Shown: piece after piece, positions 16,778-26,134 of the stretch
Position numbering within the stretch: position 1 is the stretch's first letter
Layout of the letters: each line of letters begins with the position of its first letter
Assembly: GCF_004116405.1 (NCBI RefSeq)
Contig: NZ_SDIC01000011.1
Coordinates: forward strand, 1-64,000
DNA: 64,000 nt
Direction of reading: 5' to 3'
Origin: Halegenticoccus tardaugens
GTDB lineage: Archaea; Halobacteriota; Halobacteria; Halobacteriales; Haloferacaceae
Notes under the pieces: generated by a model
Seen by the model: the letters and a program-made list of their open reading frames with translations, nothing else
The model's database searches: none
Told to the model about the DNA's origin: nothing
Program-made: the position numbers and the translations under genes

Positions 16778-18676
16778 TTAATCACCCGCCGCTGGGACGA
16801 ATTTGGTTCGAGTGTGGGGCAGGTCCCCCTCCTCGACGATGTTGACTTCGAACCCCTCGACGATGTCCTGCGGTTCGAAGGGGTTGCCGTTGTACTTCAG
16901 GAGGCTCGACAGTTTCTCGCCGTACTGGCCGAGTTCCTTCTGAGTCAGTCCGCGGAACTGCGCCGAGGCGTTCATCTCGACGACGAGACACTTGTCGACG
17001 CTCTCGAGGAACTCGGAGACCTCCTTCTCGGGGTAGGGCATGAGGTCGCTGACGCCGAGCGCCTTCACGGAGTGACCTTCCTCGTTGAGCCGGTCGACCG
17101 CCTCCTCGACGGTACCCTGCTGGCTGCCGAACGTCATGATGCCGTACTCGGCCTCTTCGGGGCCGTGCGGCGTCTGGTGACTCGCCTCCGCCTCGTCGAG
17201 CTCCGCGCGGATGGATTCGAGCTTCTTCATCCGGCGGTTCATCTGGAAGACGCGGTTGTCGGCGTCCTCGCTGATGTGCCCTTCTGGCATGTGTTCGTTG
17301 CCCGTCGCGAGGAAGCGGCCGCCCTTCTGGCCGGGAACCGACCGCGGGCTGACGCCGCGGTCGTCGCCGTCGTGCTGGAACCGAGCGAACTTGCCGCCCT
17401 CGTGGACCGCGTCTTCGAGTTCGGCCTCCGTGAGGGTGCTGCCGAGGCTCGGATTCGGCTCGCGGTCGAAGTGGCCCGCCGGCACGTTCGTCAGCTCGCC
17501 GCCGAGTTTCTGGTCGTACAGGATGATGCTCGGAATCTGGTACTCGTAGGCGATCTGGAACGCTTTCCGCGCCTGATCGTACGCCTCGTCGACGGTTCCG
17601 GGCGCGAACACGATGCGGTTCGAGTCGCCCTGGCTCGTGTAGAGGACGTGCTCGAGGTCACCCTGTTCGGGCTTCGTCGGCATGCCCGTCGACGGACCTG
17701 CGCGCATCGCTTCGATGAGTACGACCGGCGTCTCCGTCATCTCGGCGAGGCCGAGCGGCTCGGACATGAGCGCGAACCCGCCGCCCGAAGAGCCGGACAT
17801 CGCCTTGACGCCGACGTGGCTGGCTCCCATCGCGAGCGCGGCCGCCGCGATCTCGTCTTCGACCTGCTCGGAGATGCCGCCGACCTCGGGGAGGTTCTGC
17901 GACATGATGGTGAAAACCTCGGTCCACGGGGTCATCGGGTACCCCGCGATGAACCGACAGCCCTCGTCGAGCGCGCCGTAGGCGATCGCGTCGCTGCCGG
18001 AGAGGAGCACCTGCTCCTCGTCGTGGTCGCCCTCGGGAACCGCGACGTCGGGCGCGTCCACGTCGTACTCCTCCTGGACCATCTCGTAGGCCTCGTGAAG
18101 GATTTCGATGTTCGGTTCGAGGATCTTTTCCGGCATCGCGTCCGTCATCAGCTCCTCGATCCACTCGAGGTCGATGCCGGCGATCGCGCAGGTCACGCCG
18201 ACGCCGGCCGTGTTGCGCATGACCTCGCGTCCGTGCTCGCGCGCGAGACTGCGCAGATCGAGGTCATAGACGTGCCAGCCGTTCTCCTCGACGCGTTCGT
18301 CGAAGTCCTCGATCTCGCTCGGGTCGAGCAGGCCGGCGTCGTAGATGATGACGCCGCCCTCGCGGAGTTCGTCGAGGTTCTCCGAGAGCGGTTTGATCTC
18401 CTCGTTGCCGTAGTAGGCCGCGTCCTGCGGATTTCGGGCGAACGAGTCGCCGAGTGCGAGGAGGAAGTTGTACCCGTCGCCGCGCGACTTCACCGGATCC
18501 GCCGACGCGCGAATCTCGGTGTACGTGTGACCGCCGCGGATGCGCGAAGGGTAGTGGCGATGCGTGAAAACGTGCAGGCCCGAACGCATCAGGGCCTTTG
18601 CGAAGTTCTGGCTCGTCGAGGCGATGCCGTCGCCGGACCCGCCCGCGATCCGCCAGATGAGTTCGTGGTCAGTCAT
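16778..18676 (-). CDS. porA: 2-oxoacid:ferredoxin oxidoreductase, alpha subunit (gamma-alpha fusion)
   Basis: A 632-residue subunit in the halobacterial arrangement, with the gamma domain (about 1-190; WRIAGGSGDGIASTSQNFAKA at the start) fused ahead of the pyrimidine-binding alpha domain (YPMTPWTEVFTIM at about 263-275) and the C-terminal transketolase-like domain. SGSSGGGFALMSEPLG and MPTKPEQGDLEH are conserved. The ATG at 18676 is preferred over an in-frame TTG 9 nt upstream because it begins MTDHELIWRIAGG as in the family. It is first in the porA-porB operon; its promoter lies in the AT-rich spacer shared with the PKD gene. Confidence 0.9.
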   Translation of the reverse strand: MTDHELIWRIAGGSGDGIASTSQNFAKALMRSGLHVFTHRHYPSRIRGGHTYTEIRASADPVKSRGDGYNFLLALGDSFARNPQDAAYYGNEEIKPLSENLDELREGGVIIYDAGLLDPSEIEDFDERVEENGWHVYDLDLRSLAREHGREVMRNTAGVGVTCAIAGIDLEWIEELMTDAMPEKILEPNIEILHEAYEMVQEEYDVDAPDVAVPEGDHDEEQVLLSGSDAIAYGALDEGCRFIAGYPMTPWTEVFTIMSQNLPEVGGISEQVEDEIAAAALAMGASHVGVKAMSGSSGGGFALMSEPLGLAEMTETPVVLIEAMRAGPSTGMPTKPEQGDLEHVLYTSQGDSNRIVFAPGTVDEAYDQARKAFQIAYEYQIPSIILYDQKLGGELTNVPAGHFDREPNPSLGSTLTEAELEDAVHEGGKFARFQHDGDDRGVSPRSVPGQKGGRFLATGNEHMPEGHISEDADNRVFQMNRRMKKLESIRAELDEAEASHQTPHGPEEAEYGIMTFGSQQGTVEEAVDRLNEEGHSVKALGVSDLMPYPEKEVSEFLESVDKCLVVEMNASAQFRGLTQKELGQYGEKLSSLLKYNGNPFEPQDIVEGFEVNIVEEGDLPHTRTKFVPAAGD

Positions 18677-18988
18677 ATTGTGCAATCACGGCCCCCGTAA
18701 GGACCACTGGTATTCGTTTTTCGCTAGGCCCGGACTAAAGGCTTTGCTATGGATTACCAAGGATCGATAATGAAGAATCGAAGGACCGGGCGGGGATGGT
18801 CAGAGCTAATATTTCAAAATCATGTGTGCATGAAATCACGCGAACGGGACGGTACAGATCGGATTTCTTATTCGATCTAATGAGCGTGAGAGAATCGATT
18901 TTACACGGAAATAATAATTAATCGCACATGATGTGAGCTCATCCGAACGTTTAAATCGGGTAATCAGACAATCAATTCCCAGCACGAA
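18677..18988. other. AT-rich divergent intergenic region
   Basis: A 312-nt spacer between porA (-) and the PKD protein gene (+). From about 18760 to 18960 it is much richer in A+T than anything in the first 18 kb (for example ttacacggaaataataatta). No ORF or RNA gene is evident. cgtttaaatcgg at about 18948-18960 is the likely TATA box for the gene at 18989. The composition marks the left border of an accessory patch. Confidence 0.6.
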
Positions 18989-21900
18989 ATGAAGATCCGG
19001 ATACTTGTCGTGATTTTGGTACTGCTCGCGTTCGTTTCCACCGACGCGGTCGCGAGCGAGAACGAACCGCCGCTGGTCGACGCAGGGCTCGATCAGACCG
19101 TCGAACGCGGATCGACCGTCCTGCTCGACGGGACGGGCTCTCGTGATCCGGACGGCGAAATCGAATCGTATCGGTGGACCGTCACCGCTCCCGATGGGAC
19201 GACCGTTTCACCGGACGACTCCTCGGAACCGAAAACGCGGTTTTCCGCGGATCAACGCGGTCGGTATGAGGTCACGCTGACGGTGACGGACGACGACGGA
19301 AGGCGGAGCGACGACACGCTCTACGTTACCGTCGAGAGAGGGGCGAAACCTGCCGTGTCGCTCTCGGGACCGGGAGAACCCGAGGTCGGTTCGGAGCGTA
19401 CGTACACGGCCTCGGTAGAGCCGGGCGCAGCGCCGCTCGATCGAGTCGTCTGGATCCTCGACGGCGCGACCGTCGCTCGGCGCGATCTCTCGGCGGAGCA
19501 GGAGACGGACGCGTTCAGTAACGCCTTCGGGACGACGACCGAGCGAAATCTGACCGTCGTCGTTCACGACGAGGACGGACAGAGCGCGTCCGCGACGCAG
19601 GCGGTGACGCCGGAGTCGGCGTCCTCTTCGGAACCGTCCGGCGAGACCGATAGTTCGCTCGCGGAGCGGCGCTCTCCCACGGTCGACGGTGAGCAGATCG
19701 TCACGGGTGAGGAGCCGCTGACGGCGGAATATGATCTCTCGGGCCTTTCGTCTGGAGACGTCAGGTCCGTACGGTGGTACGACGAGACGGGACCTGTCGA
19801 GCGAGGAAAACGAGTCGAGACGGAGTGGGAGCCGGGCGATCACGAGCTCCACGCCGCTGTCACCTACCGGGACGGCTCGCGCGATATCGCGAAATTCGAC
19901 GACGGAACGACCCGCGTGGTCGCCGACCCGGCTCCCGAACTGTCCCTCGATAATCTCTCCACCACCAACCTCATCTCGGGTGAGACGGTTGCGACCGACG
20001 GGTACGGCAACCTCGAAGACGTCGAGATCAGAGTCGGCGACGACCCGATCGAACGGTGGAAGCAGAACGGAACGGCGGTACGCGACCGGGAGAGTGATCG
20101 GCACGAACTCGGATTCGAGACGGAGGACGTCGACTTCGGTAGCGAGTACAGACTCACAGTCGTGGCTCGCGACGCTCGCGGGCAGGAGACGACGGTCGAG
20201 CGCGAGGTGACGCCGACCGGGACACCCGAGATCGTCGAGTCGAGGTTCGTGAACACTCCCGTGGACTCGTATCACGAGCGCATCGATCCAGAGCGGTACA
20301 CCGCGAAGCACGTTTTGAAAATCGATTTGAACGGGGTTTCGAGGGATGATTTGGAGTGGAAGTACAGGCCAGGTGAACAAGAACAACTTAAAAAAATTGG
20401 AGAAACATCTACCACGTACACATCACATAATGATGGTCTTGTCATAAAGTCTTCCTGGGCTGGCCATATACCCGGTACCCATTACATGTCATCTTATGCC
20501 GAATATACTGGAAATAACGGTGATATCGTCAACGCTGATAAGAGCACAGATAGTCTTCACGTTGAATCAAGTCCACCAGAACTTCGGCTAGATATTCTCG
20601 ATGACGGCACGCCACGACAGGTGACAGAGTGGGGGATCACCGTGGACGTGAGTGACTCATTCGATCCTGATGGGACGGACTTAAAATACGTGTGGGGTGC
20701 AGGCGCGACTCCGATAAAACCGGACAATCAAACGGCGAAGTTCCGTTCATTCAGGCGCGCCTCAATAACGCTCACTGATGGATACGGCAACTCTGTGACT
20801 CGGCACGATAGATTTCACCAGTATTACGCGCCCGAGATCGCGTCCGTCGAACCGATCGAAAAGGGTCCGTACGGACCGAACGATACCATCCGATATCGAG
20901 TCCAGACGGAGAAGTACGCATTCAGTAAAAACACGTACAAAGTCCGGTTGGCTCTCACGCTGAACGACGTGCCGGGTGAGGTAACGAACTGGAAAAAGTT
21001 CAGAGACAACGCGACAAAAACGGCCGAAATCGATCGCTGGTGGGTGGGCGGAGTCGAGGTTCCTGCCAGGGCTGTGAGAGACGAAAATGATGGGCGTCTT
21101 GAGGTGTACGGCAAAGACAAGCCGAACCAGGCCAGAACTTCCACGTCACTCCCTTCGGTTACCGTCCTGGAAAACGCTAGCTCGGTCAAAAAAGACGTAC
21201 TCGTCTCAGACCTCGAATACGTGGTCGAAAAGCCGAAGATTTCGCGTGTCCGCACAGAATCCCACGACAAACGAGACGAGTATCTCGCGGACGGGTACAG
21301 CCTCGAAGAGACGAGGAATCTCGCTCCGGAGTTCACGATCGAAAAACGCGTGAAGGTCAAGGACGCCGTCTACGAGACCGAGACGGAATCGTTCAGACAC
21401 CCGTCCCATCGGCGGCAGTTCATAAACATGAAGCCGGAGTGGGAGGACTCGGGTACGAAGACCATCGTGAAAGAACGGACGAGGACGGAAACCGAATGGC
21501 GCGACAAAAAAGCCGGAAAGGGAACGTTCACCGGCGAGACACGGCGAGTCGAGTCGAAACCGCCGCAGTATCGCGTGAAGAAGCAGTTCGAGTACGATCG
21601 AACCGTGGAAAAAACCGGCGAGCGGACGGTCAAGCGACCGAAGACGATCACCGTCCGTGAAAAGAGAACTCGAATGGTCCGTCGGTGCACCTTTGGCTTC
21701 TGTCGCAAGGTGCCGGAAACCTACACGGTTCCGGTCAAGAAGACGGTCCGAGTACCGACGACGGAAACCTACACGTACACCACCACCGAGACCGAGACGT
21801 ACTGGTCCTTCAGTAAGCAGCAGCCCAGCCACAGCTACACGGGTGAAAGCAAACGGGTCAAGATCGCGGATGCAGAGTATAAGACTCAGTACCAGTACGA

Positions 21901-22354
21901 ATTCGAGGAGACGTACGAGGAAAGAGAGACGATGTACGTCGCGAGTCGAGAGGTTCAGGTCGAACCGGCTCAGTTCGAGTGGCAAGAGCACGTCACGACC
22001 GATAACCGCCTATTCGTGAACGATATCACGAAGAAAAAGCAGTTCCGGCTCGGATCTGTCAAGAGGCCTAAAGAATGGACGCTCACGAAGGAAGTCGGGA
22101 CGAGACGGGTCACGGCGGACAGTTACGAGGACGAAAGTGACGTAGTCGAGACGCGTGCGAATGTGGTGGGGACGACCGAACACCGGTTGTTCAATCCGGA
22201 AACGGGACGATTTGTGGTTGATAAGCGCACGCCATTCAGCGAGGACTATACGTCTTCCAAAGCGGAATCGGAGACAGAGGTCTCAAAAAACATAACACAC
22301 AATCAGGATCAGAGATGTAGTCCCGAAAAAATGAATATTCCTAGGTGTAGATGA
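18989..22354 (+). CDS. large secreted PKD-domain surface protein with Lys/Glu/Thr-rich repeats
   Basis: A 1121-residue protein starting with a Sec signal peptide (MKIRILVVILVLLAFVSTDA, cleavage near residue 23). Residues about 27-115 form a PKD domain (PPLVDAGLDQTVERGSTVLL, GSRDPDGEIESYRW, YEVTLTVTDDDG). Further PKD/Ig-like modules follow, at about 117-205 and 540-620 (DVSDSFDPDGTDLKYVWG). From about 770 to 1100 the character changes to Lys/Glu/Thr/Tyr-rich repeats: RVKVKDAVYETETE near 787, TGETRRVESKPPQYRV near 850 and TGESKRVKIADAEYKT near 953, with TETEW and TETETYW at 833 and 933, and one Cys pair (C900, C905). No C-terminal anchor is seen; the next gene, 9 nt downstream, has one, so they may form a surface pair. 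I do not recognise the repeat domain. Confidence 0.82.
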   Translation: MKIRILVVILVLLAFVSTDAVASENEPPLVDAGLDQTVERGSTVLLDGTGSRDPDGEIESYRWTVTAPDGTTVSPDDSSEPKTRFSADQRGRYEVTLTVTDDDGRRSDDTLYVTVERGAKPAVSLSGPGEPEVGSERTYTASVEPGAAPLDRVVWILDGATVARRDLSAEQETDAFSNAFGTTTERNLTVVVHDEDGQSASATQAVTPESASSSEPSGETDSSLAERRSPTVDGEQIVTGEEPLTAEYDLSGLSSGDVRSVRWYDETGPVERGKRVETEWEPGDHELHAAVTYRDGSRDIAKFDDGTTRVVADPAPELSLDNLSTTNLISGETVATDGYGNLEDVEIRVGDDPIERWKQNGTAVRDRESDRHELGFETEDVDFGSEYRLTVVARDARGQETTVEREVTPTGTPEIVESRFVNTPVDSYHERIDPERYTAKHVLKIDLNGVSRDDLEWKYRPGEQEQLKKIGETSTTYTSHNDGLVIKSSWAGHIPGTHYMSSYAEYTGNNGDIVNADKSTDSLHVESSPPELRLDILDDGTPRQVTEWGITVDVSDSFDPDGTDLKYVWGAGATPIKPDNQTAKFRSFRRASITLTDGYGNSVTRHDRFHQYYAPEIASVEPIEKGPYGPNDTIRYRVQTEKYAFSKNTYKVRLALTLNDVPGEVTNWKKFRDNATKTAEIDRWWVGGVEVPARAVRDENDGRLEVYGKDKPNQARTSTSLPSVTVLENASSVKKDVLVSDLEYVVEKPKISRVRTESHDKRDEYLADGYSLEETRNLAPEFTIEKRVKVKDAVYETETESFRHPSHRRQFINMKPEWEDSGTKTIVKERTRTETEWRDKKAGKGTFTGETRRVESKPPQYRVKKQFEYDRTVEKTGERTVKRPKTITVREKRTRMVRRCTFGFCRKVPETYTVPVKKTVRVPTTETYTYTTTETETYWSFSKQQPSHSYTGESKRVKIADAEYKTQYQYEFEETYEERETMYVASREVQVEPAQFEWQEHVTTDNRLFVNDITKKKQFRLGSVKRPKEWTLTKEVGTRRVTADSYEDESDVVETRANVVGTTEHRLFNPETGRFVVDKRTPFSEDYTSSKAESETEVSKNITHNQDQRCSPEKMNIPRCR

Positions 22355-22363
22355 GATCATAGT

Positions 22364-23296
22364 ATGAAGAATATGAGTATTCTGTTACTGCTTATGTGTG
22401 TATTCTTTAGCATGATGAGTACCCCAGTAACAGCAATAATGATGGAAGATCAGCATAGAAACAACACAATTAATGAAAATAAGACTATAGTTTCAGCAGA
22501 GGGGATGGAGGTGGATATAAATATAAAGCAAAGCAGAGTCCTCACCCTCAATATTCTAAATCCAACAGATGATAAAATTTCGTCTGATATCTTTATTCGG
22601 CTAGATGGGATACGAGTCAATACATTACGCTACAAATTGTCTCCCTACGAGAATCAAACTGATCAAATAAATATATCAAAATATTTAAAAGTGGTTCAAA
22701 TTAATCACACCGTTACAGTCTCCACGTACGGAGACTACGCCCAATTCAACTTCACCCGCGAATTCGATTCGGCAGATCCGGGACCGATTCCGACGCCGAC
22801 CATCACGGACGTAGAGATCACGAACGGAACGATCGACGGTCAACCGTCCGCAGTCGCAAAGGTGACCGTCTCGAACCCGGGCGTCCAGCGGTACGGGACG
22901 AAACTGATGGTCCACACCGAAGGAACGGACGGAAGCCTCTACCCGGCCGTCGTCCCCCCGGGCGAGAACAAAACCATCACGGTCGAGCTGCTGGACGAAC
23001 GCGGCGCGAAAGTCGCCGGAGAGGCACGCCTCTACACCGGAAACATCTCGGAACGCGACGGGAGCATCGACCAGGTCGAGTTCGTCGGACAGGCCGAAAA
23101 GAACACGACCGTCTGGAACGCGGACTACCAGCCGGTGAGCGGACCGTGGCGCGAGAACCACTACACGTATCAGAACGACTCGATCGAAACGGGCGCGGAC
23201 GAATCCGACTCAGACGGATTCGACCAAACGCAGAAGATCTATTTGGGCGTCGGCGTGGTGCTTCTCGCGTTCGTGGCCGTACGGCGGTTCCGATAG
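22364..23296 (+). CDS. membrane-anchored, glycosylation-site-rich secreted protein (mosaic composition)
   Basis: A 310-residue protein with a signal peptide (SILLLLMCVFFSMMSTPVTA) and a C-terminal transmembrane anchor followed by basic residues (IYLGVGVVLLAFVAVRRFR), so it is expected outside the cell, tethered by its C-terminus. Many N-x-S/T sequons occur (NNT, NKT, NQT, NIS, NHT, NFT, NGT, NTT, NDS). The second half (about 145-250) looks like a CARDB/Ig-like beta domain. The first ~115 codons are very AT-rich (19 G/C of 60 at 22441-22500), the rest is typical (42 of 60 at 22981-23040). It starts 9 nt after the PKD gene, an operon arrangement. Function unknown. Confidence 0.78.
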   Translation: MKNMSILLLLMCVFFSMMSTPVTAIMMEDQHRNNTINENKTIVSAEGMEVDINIKQSRVLTLNILNPTDDKISSDIFIRLDGIRVNTLRYKLSPYENQTDQINISKYLKVVQINHTVTVSTYGDYAQFNFTREFDSADPGPIPTPTITDVEITNGTIDGQPSAVAKVTVSNPGVQRYGTKLMVHTEGTDGSLYPAVVPPGENKTITVELLDERGAKVAGEARLYTGNISERDGSIDQVEFVGQAEKNTTVWNADYQPVSGPWRENHYTYQNDSIETGADESDSDGFDQTQKIYLGVGVVLLAFVAVRRFR

Positions 23297-23298
23297 CG

Positions 23299-24453
23299 CT
23301 ACTCGGTGTTCTCCGGGCTCCGCGGGTGGTAGTCGGTTCGGTACTCTCCGGGCTTTCCGTCCAGGCGATCCGGATTGATGCGCCCGCCGAGTAACATGAA
23401 GTCGACGACCGTCAGCGCCAACATCGCCTCGACGACGGGGACGCCGCGCGGCGGGAGCACGGGATCGTGCCGACCGATGACCTGGATTTCCTTCTCCTCG
23501 CCGGTCTCCCAGTCCACCGTCCGCTGCGTCTTCGGGATCGACGTCGGCGCGTGGAGCGTCACCTCGCCGTAGATCGGTTGACCGGTCGTGATGCCGCCCT
23601 GTAGCCCGCCGTGTTTGTTACCGACGGGCGCGGGATCACCGTTCTCGTCGAAGGTCCAGTCCTCGTTGCGATCGTGTCCGGTCCACTCGCGGGCCTCCTT
23701 GCCGAGTCCGTATTCGAAAGACGTCGTCGCCGGAACGGAGAGCAACGCTTGACTAAGTCGCGCTGGAAAGGCATCGAACCGCGGTGCACCGAGCCCCCGC
23801 GGGACGCCCCGAATCTCGAAATAGATGCTCCCGCCGATGGAATCGCCCTCCTTTTGGTATCGATCGACGAGACCGAGCATCCGGTCGGCCGTCTCGGGGT
23901 GGGCACAGCGCACGTCGTTTTCTTCGGTGTGTTCGAGCATTTCCTCGAACGTAACCTCGGGCGCTTCGACGTCCCCAATCTGATTGACGTGCGCTTTGAT
24001 CCGGACGTCGTGCTGGTCGAGGATTTTTTTCGCGATCGCGCCCGCCGCGACCCAGTTTACCGTCTCTCGCGCGCTGGAACGCCCGCCACCACCCCAGTTC
24101 CGGGTGCCGAACTTGGCGGAGTACGTGAAGTCCCCGTGGCTCGGACGTGGCGCGGTGATGAAGGGCTCGTACTTCTTCGAGCGCGCGTCCTTGTTCTGAA
24201 TGACCATCCCGACGGGGGTTCCGGTCGTGTGTCCGTCCTGGATACCGCTCTTGATCGACACCTCGTCAGGTTCGCCTCGACTCGTCGTGATCATCGATTG
24301 ACCGGGTTTTCGTCTGTCCAGTTCGCGCTGGACGTCTTCCTCCGCGAGTTCGAGCCCGGCCGGGCAGCCGCTCACCGTGACGCCCATCGCCTCGCCGTGG
24401 CTCTCCCCGAACGTGGTGACCTGAAACAACCGACCGAATCGGTTTCCGTTCAT
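23299..24453 (-). CDS. aroC: chorismate synthase
   Basis: A 384-residue enzyme that makes chorismate from EPSP with reduced FMN. The family signatures are visible: GESHGEAMGVTVSGCPAG at the N-terminus (about 15-32), RPSHGDFTYSAKFGTRNWGG (about 103-122) followed by GRSSARET, and RxDPVLPPRGVPVVEAMLA near the C-terminus. The ATG at 24453 gives MNGNRFGRLFQ, the standard start; aacgctaaatgcc 28 nt upstream is a plausible TATA box. It is convergent with the preceding gene, with only 2 nt between stops. aroA lies upstream in the same direction. Confidence 0.96.
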   Translation of the reverse strand: MNGNRFGRLFQVTTFGESHGEAMGVTVSGCPAGLELAEEDVQRELDRRKPGQSMITTSRGEPDEVSIKSGIQDGHTTGTPVGMVIQNKDARSKKYEPFITAPRPSHGDFTYSAKFGTRNWGGGGRSSARETVNWVAAGAIAKKILDQHDVRIKAHVNQIGDVEAPEVTFEEMLEHTEENDVRCAHPETADRMLGLVDRYQKEGDSIGGSIYFEIRGVPRGLGAPRFDAFPARLSQALLSVPATTSFEYGLGKEAREWTGHDRNEDWTFDENGDPAPVGNKHGGLQGGITTGQPIYGEVTLHAPTSIPKTQRTVDWETGEEKEIQVIGRHDPVLPPRGVPVVEAMLALTVVDFMLLGGRINPDRLDGKPGEYRTDYHPRSPENTE

Positions 24454-24647
24454 TACCTGTGCGTGTGAGTTCGGGGCATTTAGCGTTTGCAGAAGACGCA
24501 AGGGCACGAGCAGTGAACGCTACAGTGTCGTCACGATAGTTTAAATCCGAAGACGGAACCACCGACCTTATGAGTTGATCGCCGACCGCGAGTCGGTCAG
24601 CGGTTGTACGGCACACCGTCTCGCACGTCCGCACGCCGTCTGTTAGC

Positions 24648-24689
24648 CCATCAACCTCATAGCAATTCCCATCAACCTCATAGCAATTC
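24648..24689. repeat. exact 21-bp tandem duplication
   Basis: The 21-mer starting ccatcaacctcatagc occurs twice without mismatch, at 24648-24668 and 24669-24689, just after the aroA stop codon (minus strand) and upstream of aroC. It looks like a recent duplication or an insertion scar in the 248-nt gap. Confidence 0.85.
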
Positions 24690-24701
24690 GAGGCTTCGCG
24701 T

Positions 24702-25988
24702 TCACGGCCGTCGGACGTCCGCGCCGAGGTCGTAGAGAACGTCGAAGAAATTGGGGAACGACACGTCCACGTGTTCCGCGCCGGCGATCAGGGTCGTGCC
24801 GCTCGCGACGAGACCCGCTATTCCGAGCGACATGACGATCCGGTGGTCACCACGACCGTCGACTGCCGCTCCATCGAGATTCGACGCGCTCCCGTGAACG
24901 GTAAGGACGTCCTTCTCTTCGGTCACGCTGGCACCGAGTGTCGTCAGCTCCTCAGCCATCGCACTCACGCGGTCCGTCTCCTTGTAGCGGACGTGTTCGC
25001 AGTTCACGATTCGAGTGTCTCCGTCCGCGATCGCACCGAGCGTCGCGATCGTCGGCAGGAGATCGGGCGTGTCACCGACGTCGACTTCGATCCCGGAAAG
25101 GTCCGAGCGAGCGACGGTGATCCGACCGTCACTTCGGTCCCAGTCGATTTTCGCGTCCATTCTGCCGAGCACGTCGACGATGGCGCTGTCGCCCTGGGAG
25201 CTAGGTTGCGCTCCCGTGACGACGAGTTCGTCCTCCGCGGCGACAGCACCTGCCGCGAGCAGGTAGGACATCGAGGAGAAGTCGCCAGGAACGTGGTACG
25301 TCCCGTCGGCCGGTTCGTAGAACTGTCCACCGTCGACGGAAAATCCGGCCGACGTTGTGTCCGCGTCGATGCCGAAGTCTTCGAGTACTTCGATCGTGAT
25401 GTCGACGTACGGCGCCGACTTCAGCGCGGTCTCCAGTTCGACGTCGATCCCGTCGTCGGTGATCGCACCGGCCATCAGGAGCGCCGAGATGTACTGCGAT
25501 GAGACGTCACCCGGGATTGAAACGCTCCCTCCTTCGATCGATCCCTTGATGACCAACGGGGCTTGTCCGTTTCCGCGGGTACTCTCCGCTCGCCCCCCGA
25601 GGTCGTCCAGCGCGGAGAGCAGCGGACCGTGCGGCCGCGACCGGAGCGAGCTGTCGCCCGTGAGAACCGTTATACCGTCGGCCAATCCGGCGCAGGCGGT
25701 CACGAGCCGCGTCGTCGTTCCGCTGTTCGCACAGTCGACGACGTCGGCCGGCACGTCCGGTCGACCGGCGAATCCGGTAACGTCGAACGTTCGCCCGTCG
25801 CGATCGACGTTTCCACCGAACGCTTCGACCGCCCGCACCGTCGCCTTCGTGTCGGCGCTGACGAGCGCGTCGCGGACGGTCACGCCGTCGCTGTAGCCGG
25901 CGGCGAGGATCGCCCGGTGCGTGTAACTCTTCGAAGGCGGCGCGCGCGCCGTTCCGTGCACGCGCGACTCGGAGATCTCGATGTCCAT
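24702..25988 (-). CDS. aroA: 3-phosphoshikimate 1-carboxyvinyltransferase (EPSP synthase)
   Basis: A 428-residue EPSP synthase. [14 protein letters not shown] (about 17-30) binds shikimate 3-phosphate, [10 protein letters not shown] (about 86-95) is the PEP/glyphosate loop, SRPHGPLL follows, [12 protein letters not shown] lies near 163-174, and [18 protein letters not shown] with [16 protein letters not shown] is the C-terminal signature. It is the sixth shikimate step, immediately upstream of aroC, so the two consecutive steps are adjacent. A 248-nt gap and a separate TATA for aroC suggest partly independent transcription. Confidence 0.95.
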   Translation of the reverse strand: MDIEISESRVHGTARAPPSKSYTHRAILAAGYSDGVTVRDALVSADTKATVRAVEAFGGNVDRDGRTFDVTGFAGRPDVPADVVDCANSGTTTRLVTACAGLADGITVLTGDSSLRSRPHGPLLSALDDLGGRAESTRGNGQAPLVIKGSIEGGSVSIPGDVSSQYISALLMAGAITDDGIDVELETALKSAPYVDITIEVLEDFGIDADTTSAGFSVDGGQFYEPADGTYHVPGDFSSMSYLLAAGAVAAEDELVVTGAQPSSQGDSAIVDVLGRMDAKIDWDRSDGRITVARSDLSGIEVDVGDTPDLLPTIATLGAIADGDTRIVNCEHVRYKETDRVSAMAEELTTLGASVTEEKDVLTVHGSASNLDGAAVDGRGDHRIVMSLGIAGLVASGTTLIAGAEHVDVSFPNFFDVLYDLGADVRRP

Positions 25989-26134
25989 GTCGGGGTGTGA
26001 ACGTCACCCGGCATGAGGGTACCGGAGGTGGTGATAATGGTGATAACTGTCTCGCACGGGAAGGAGACTCGTCGTCACGGCAGGCCAGTTCCGCGAAGGG
26101 AACCAATTTACCGTCGCGGCGACCCACCGTAGAC

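Noticed and set aside
15809..18700. Plus-strand open frame of about 963 codons across porBA
   Set aside because: It is the antisense shadow of two strongly conserved oxidoreductase subunits and has no motif.
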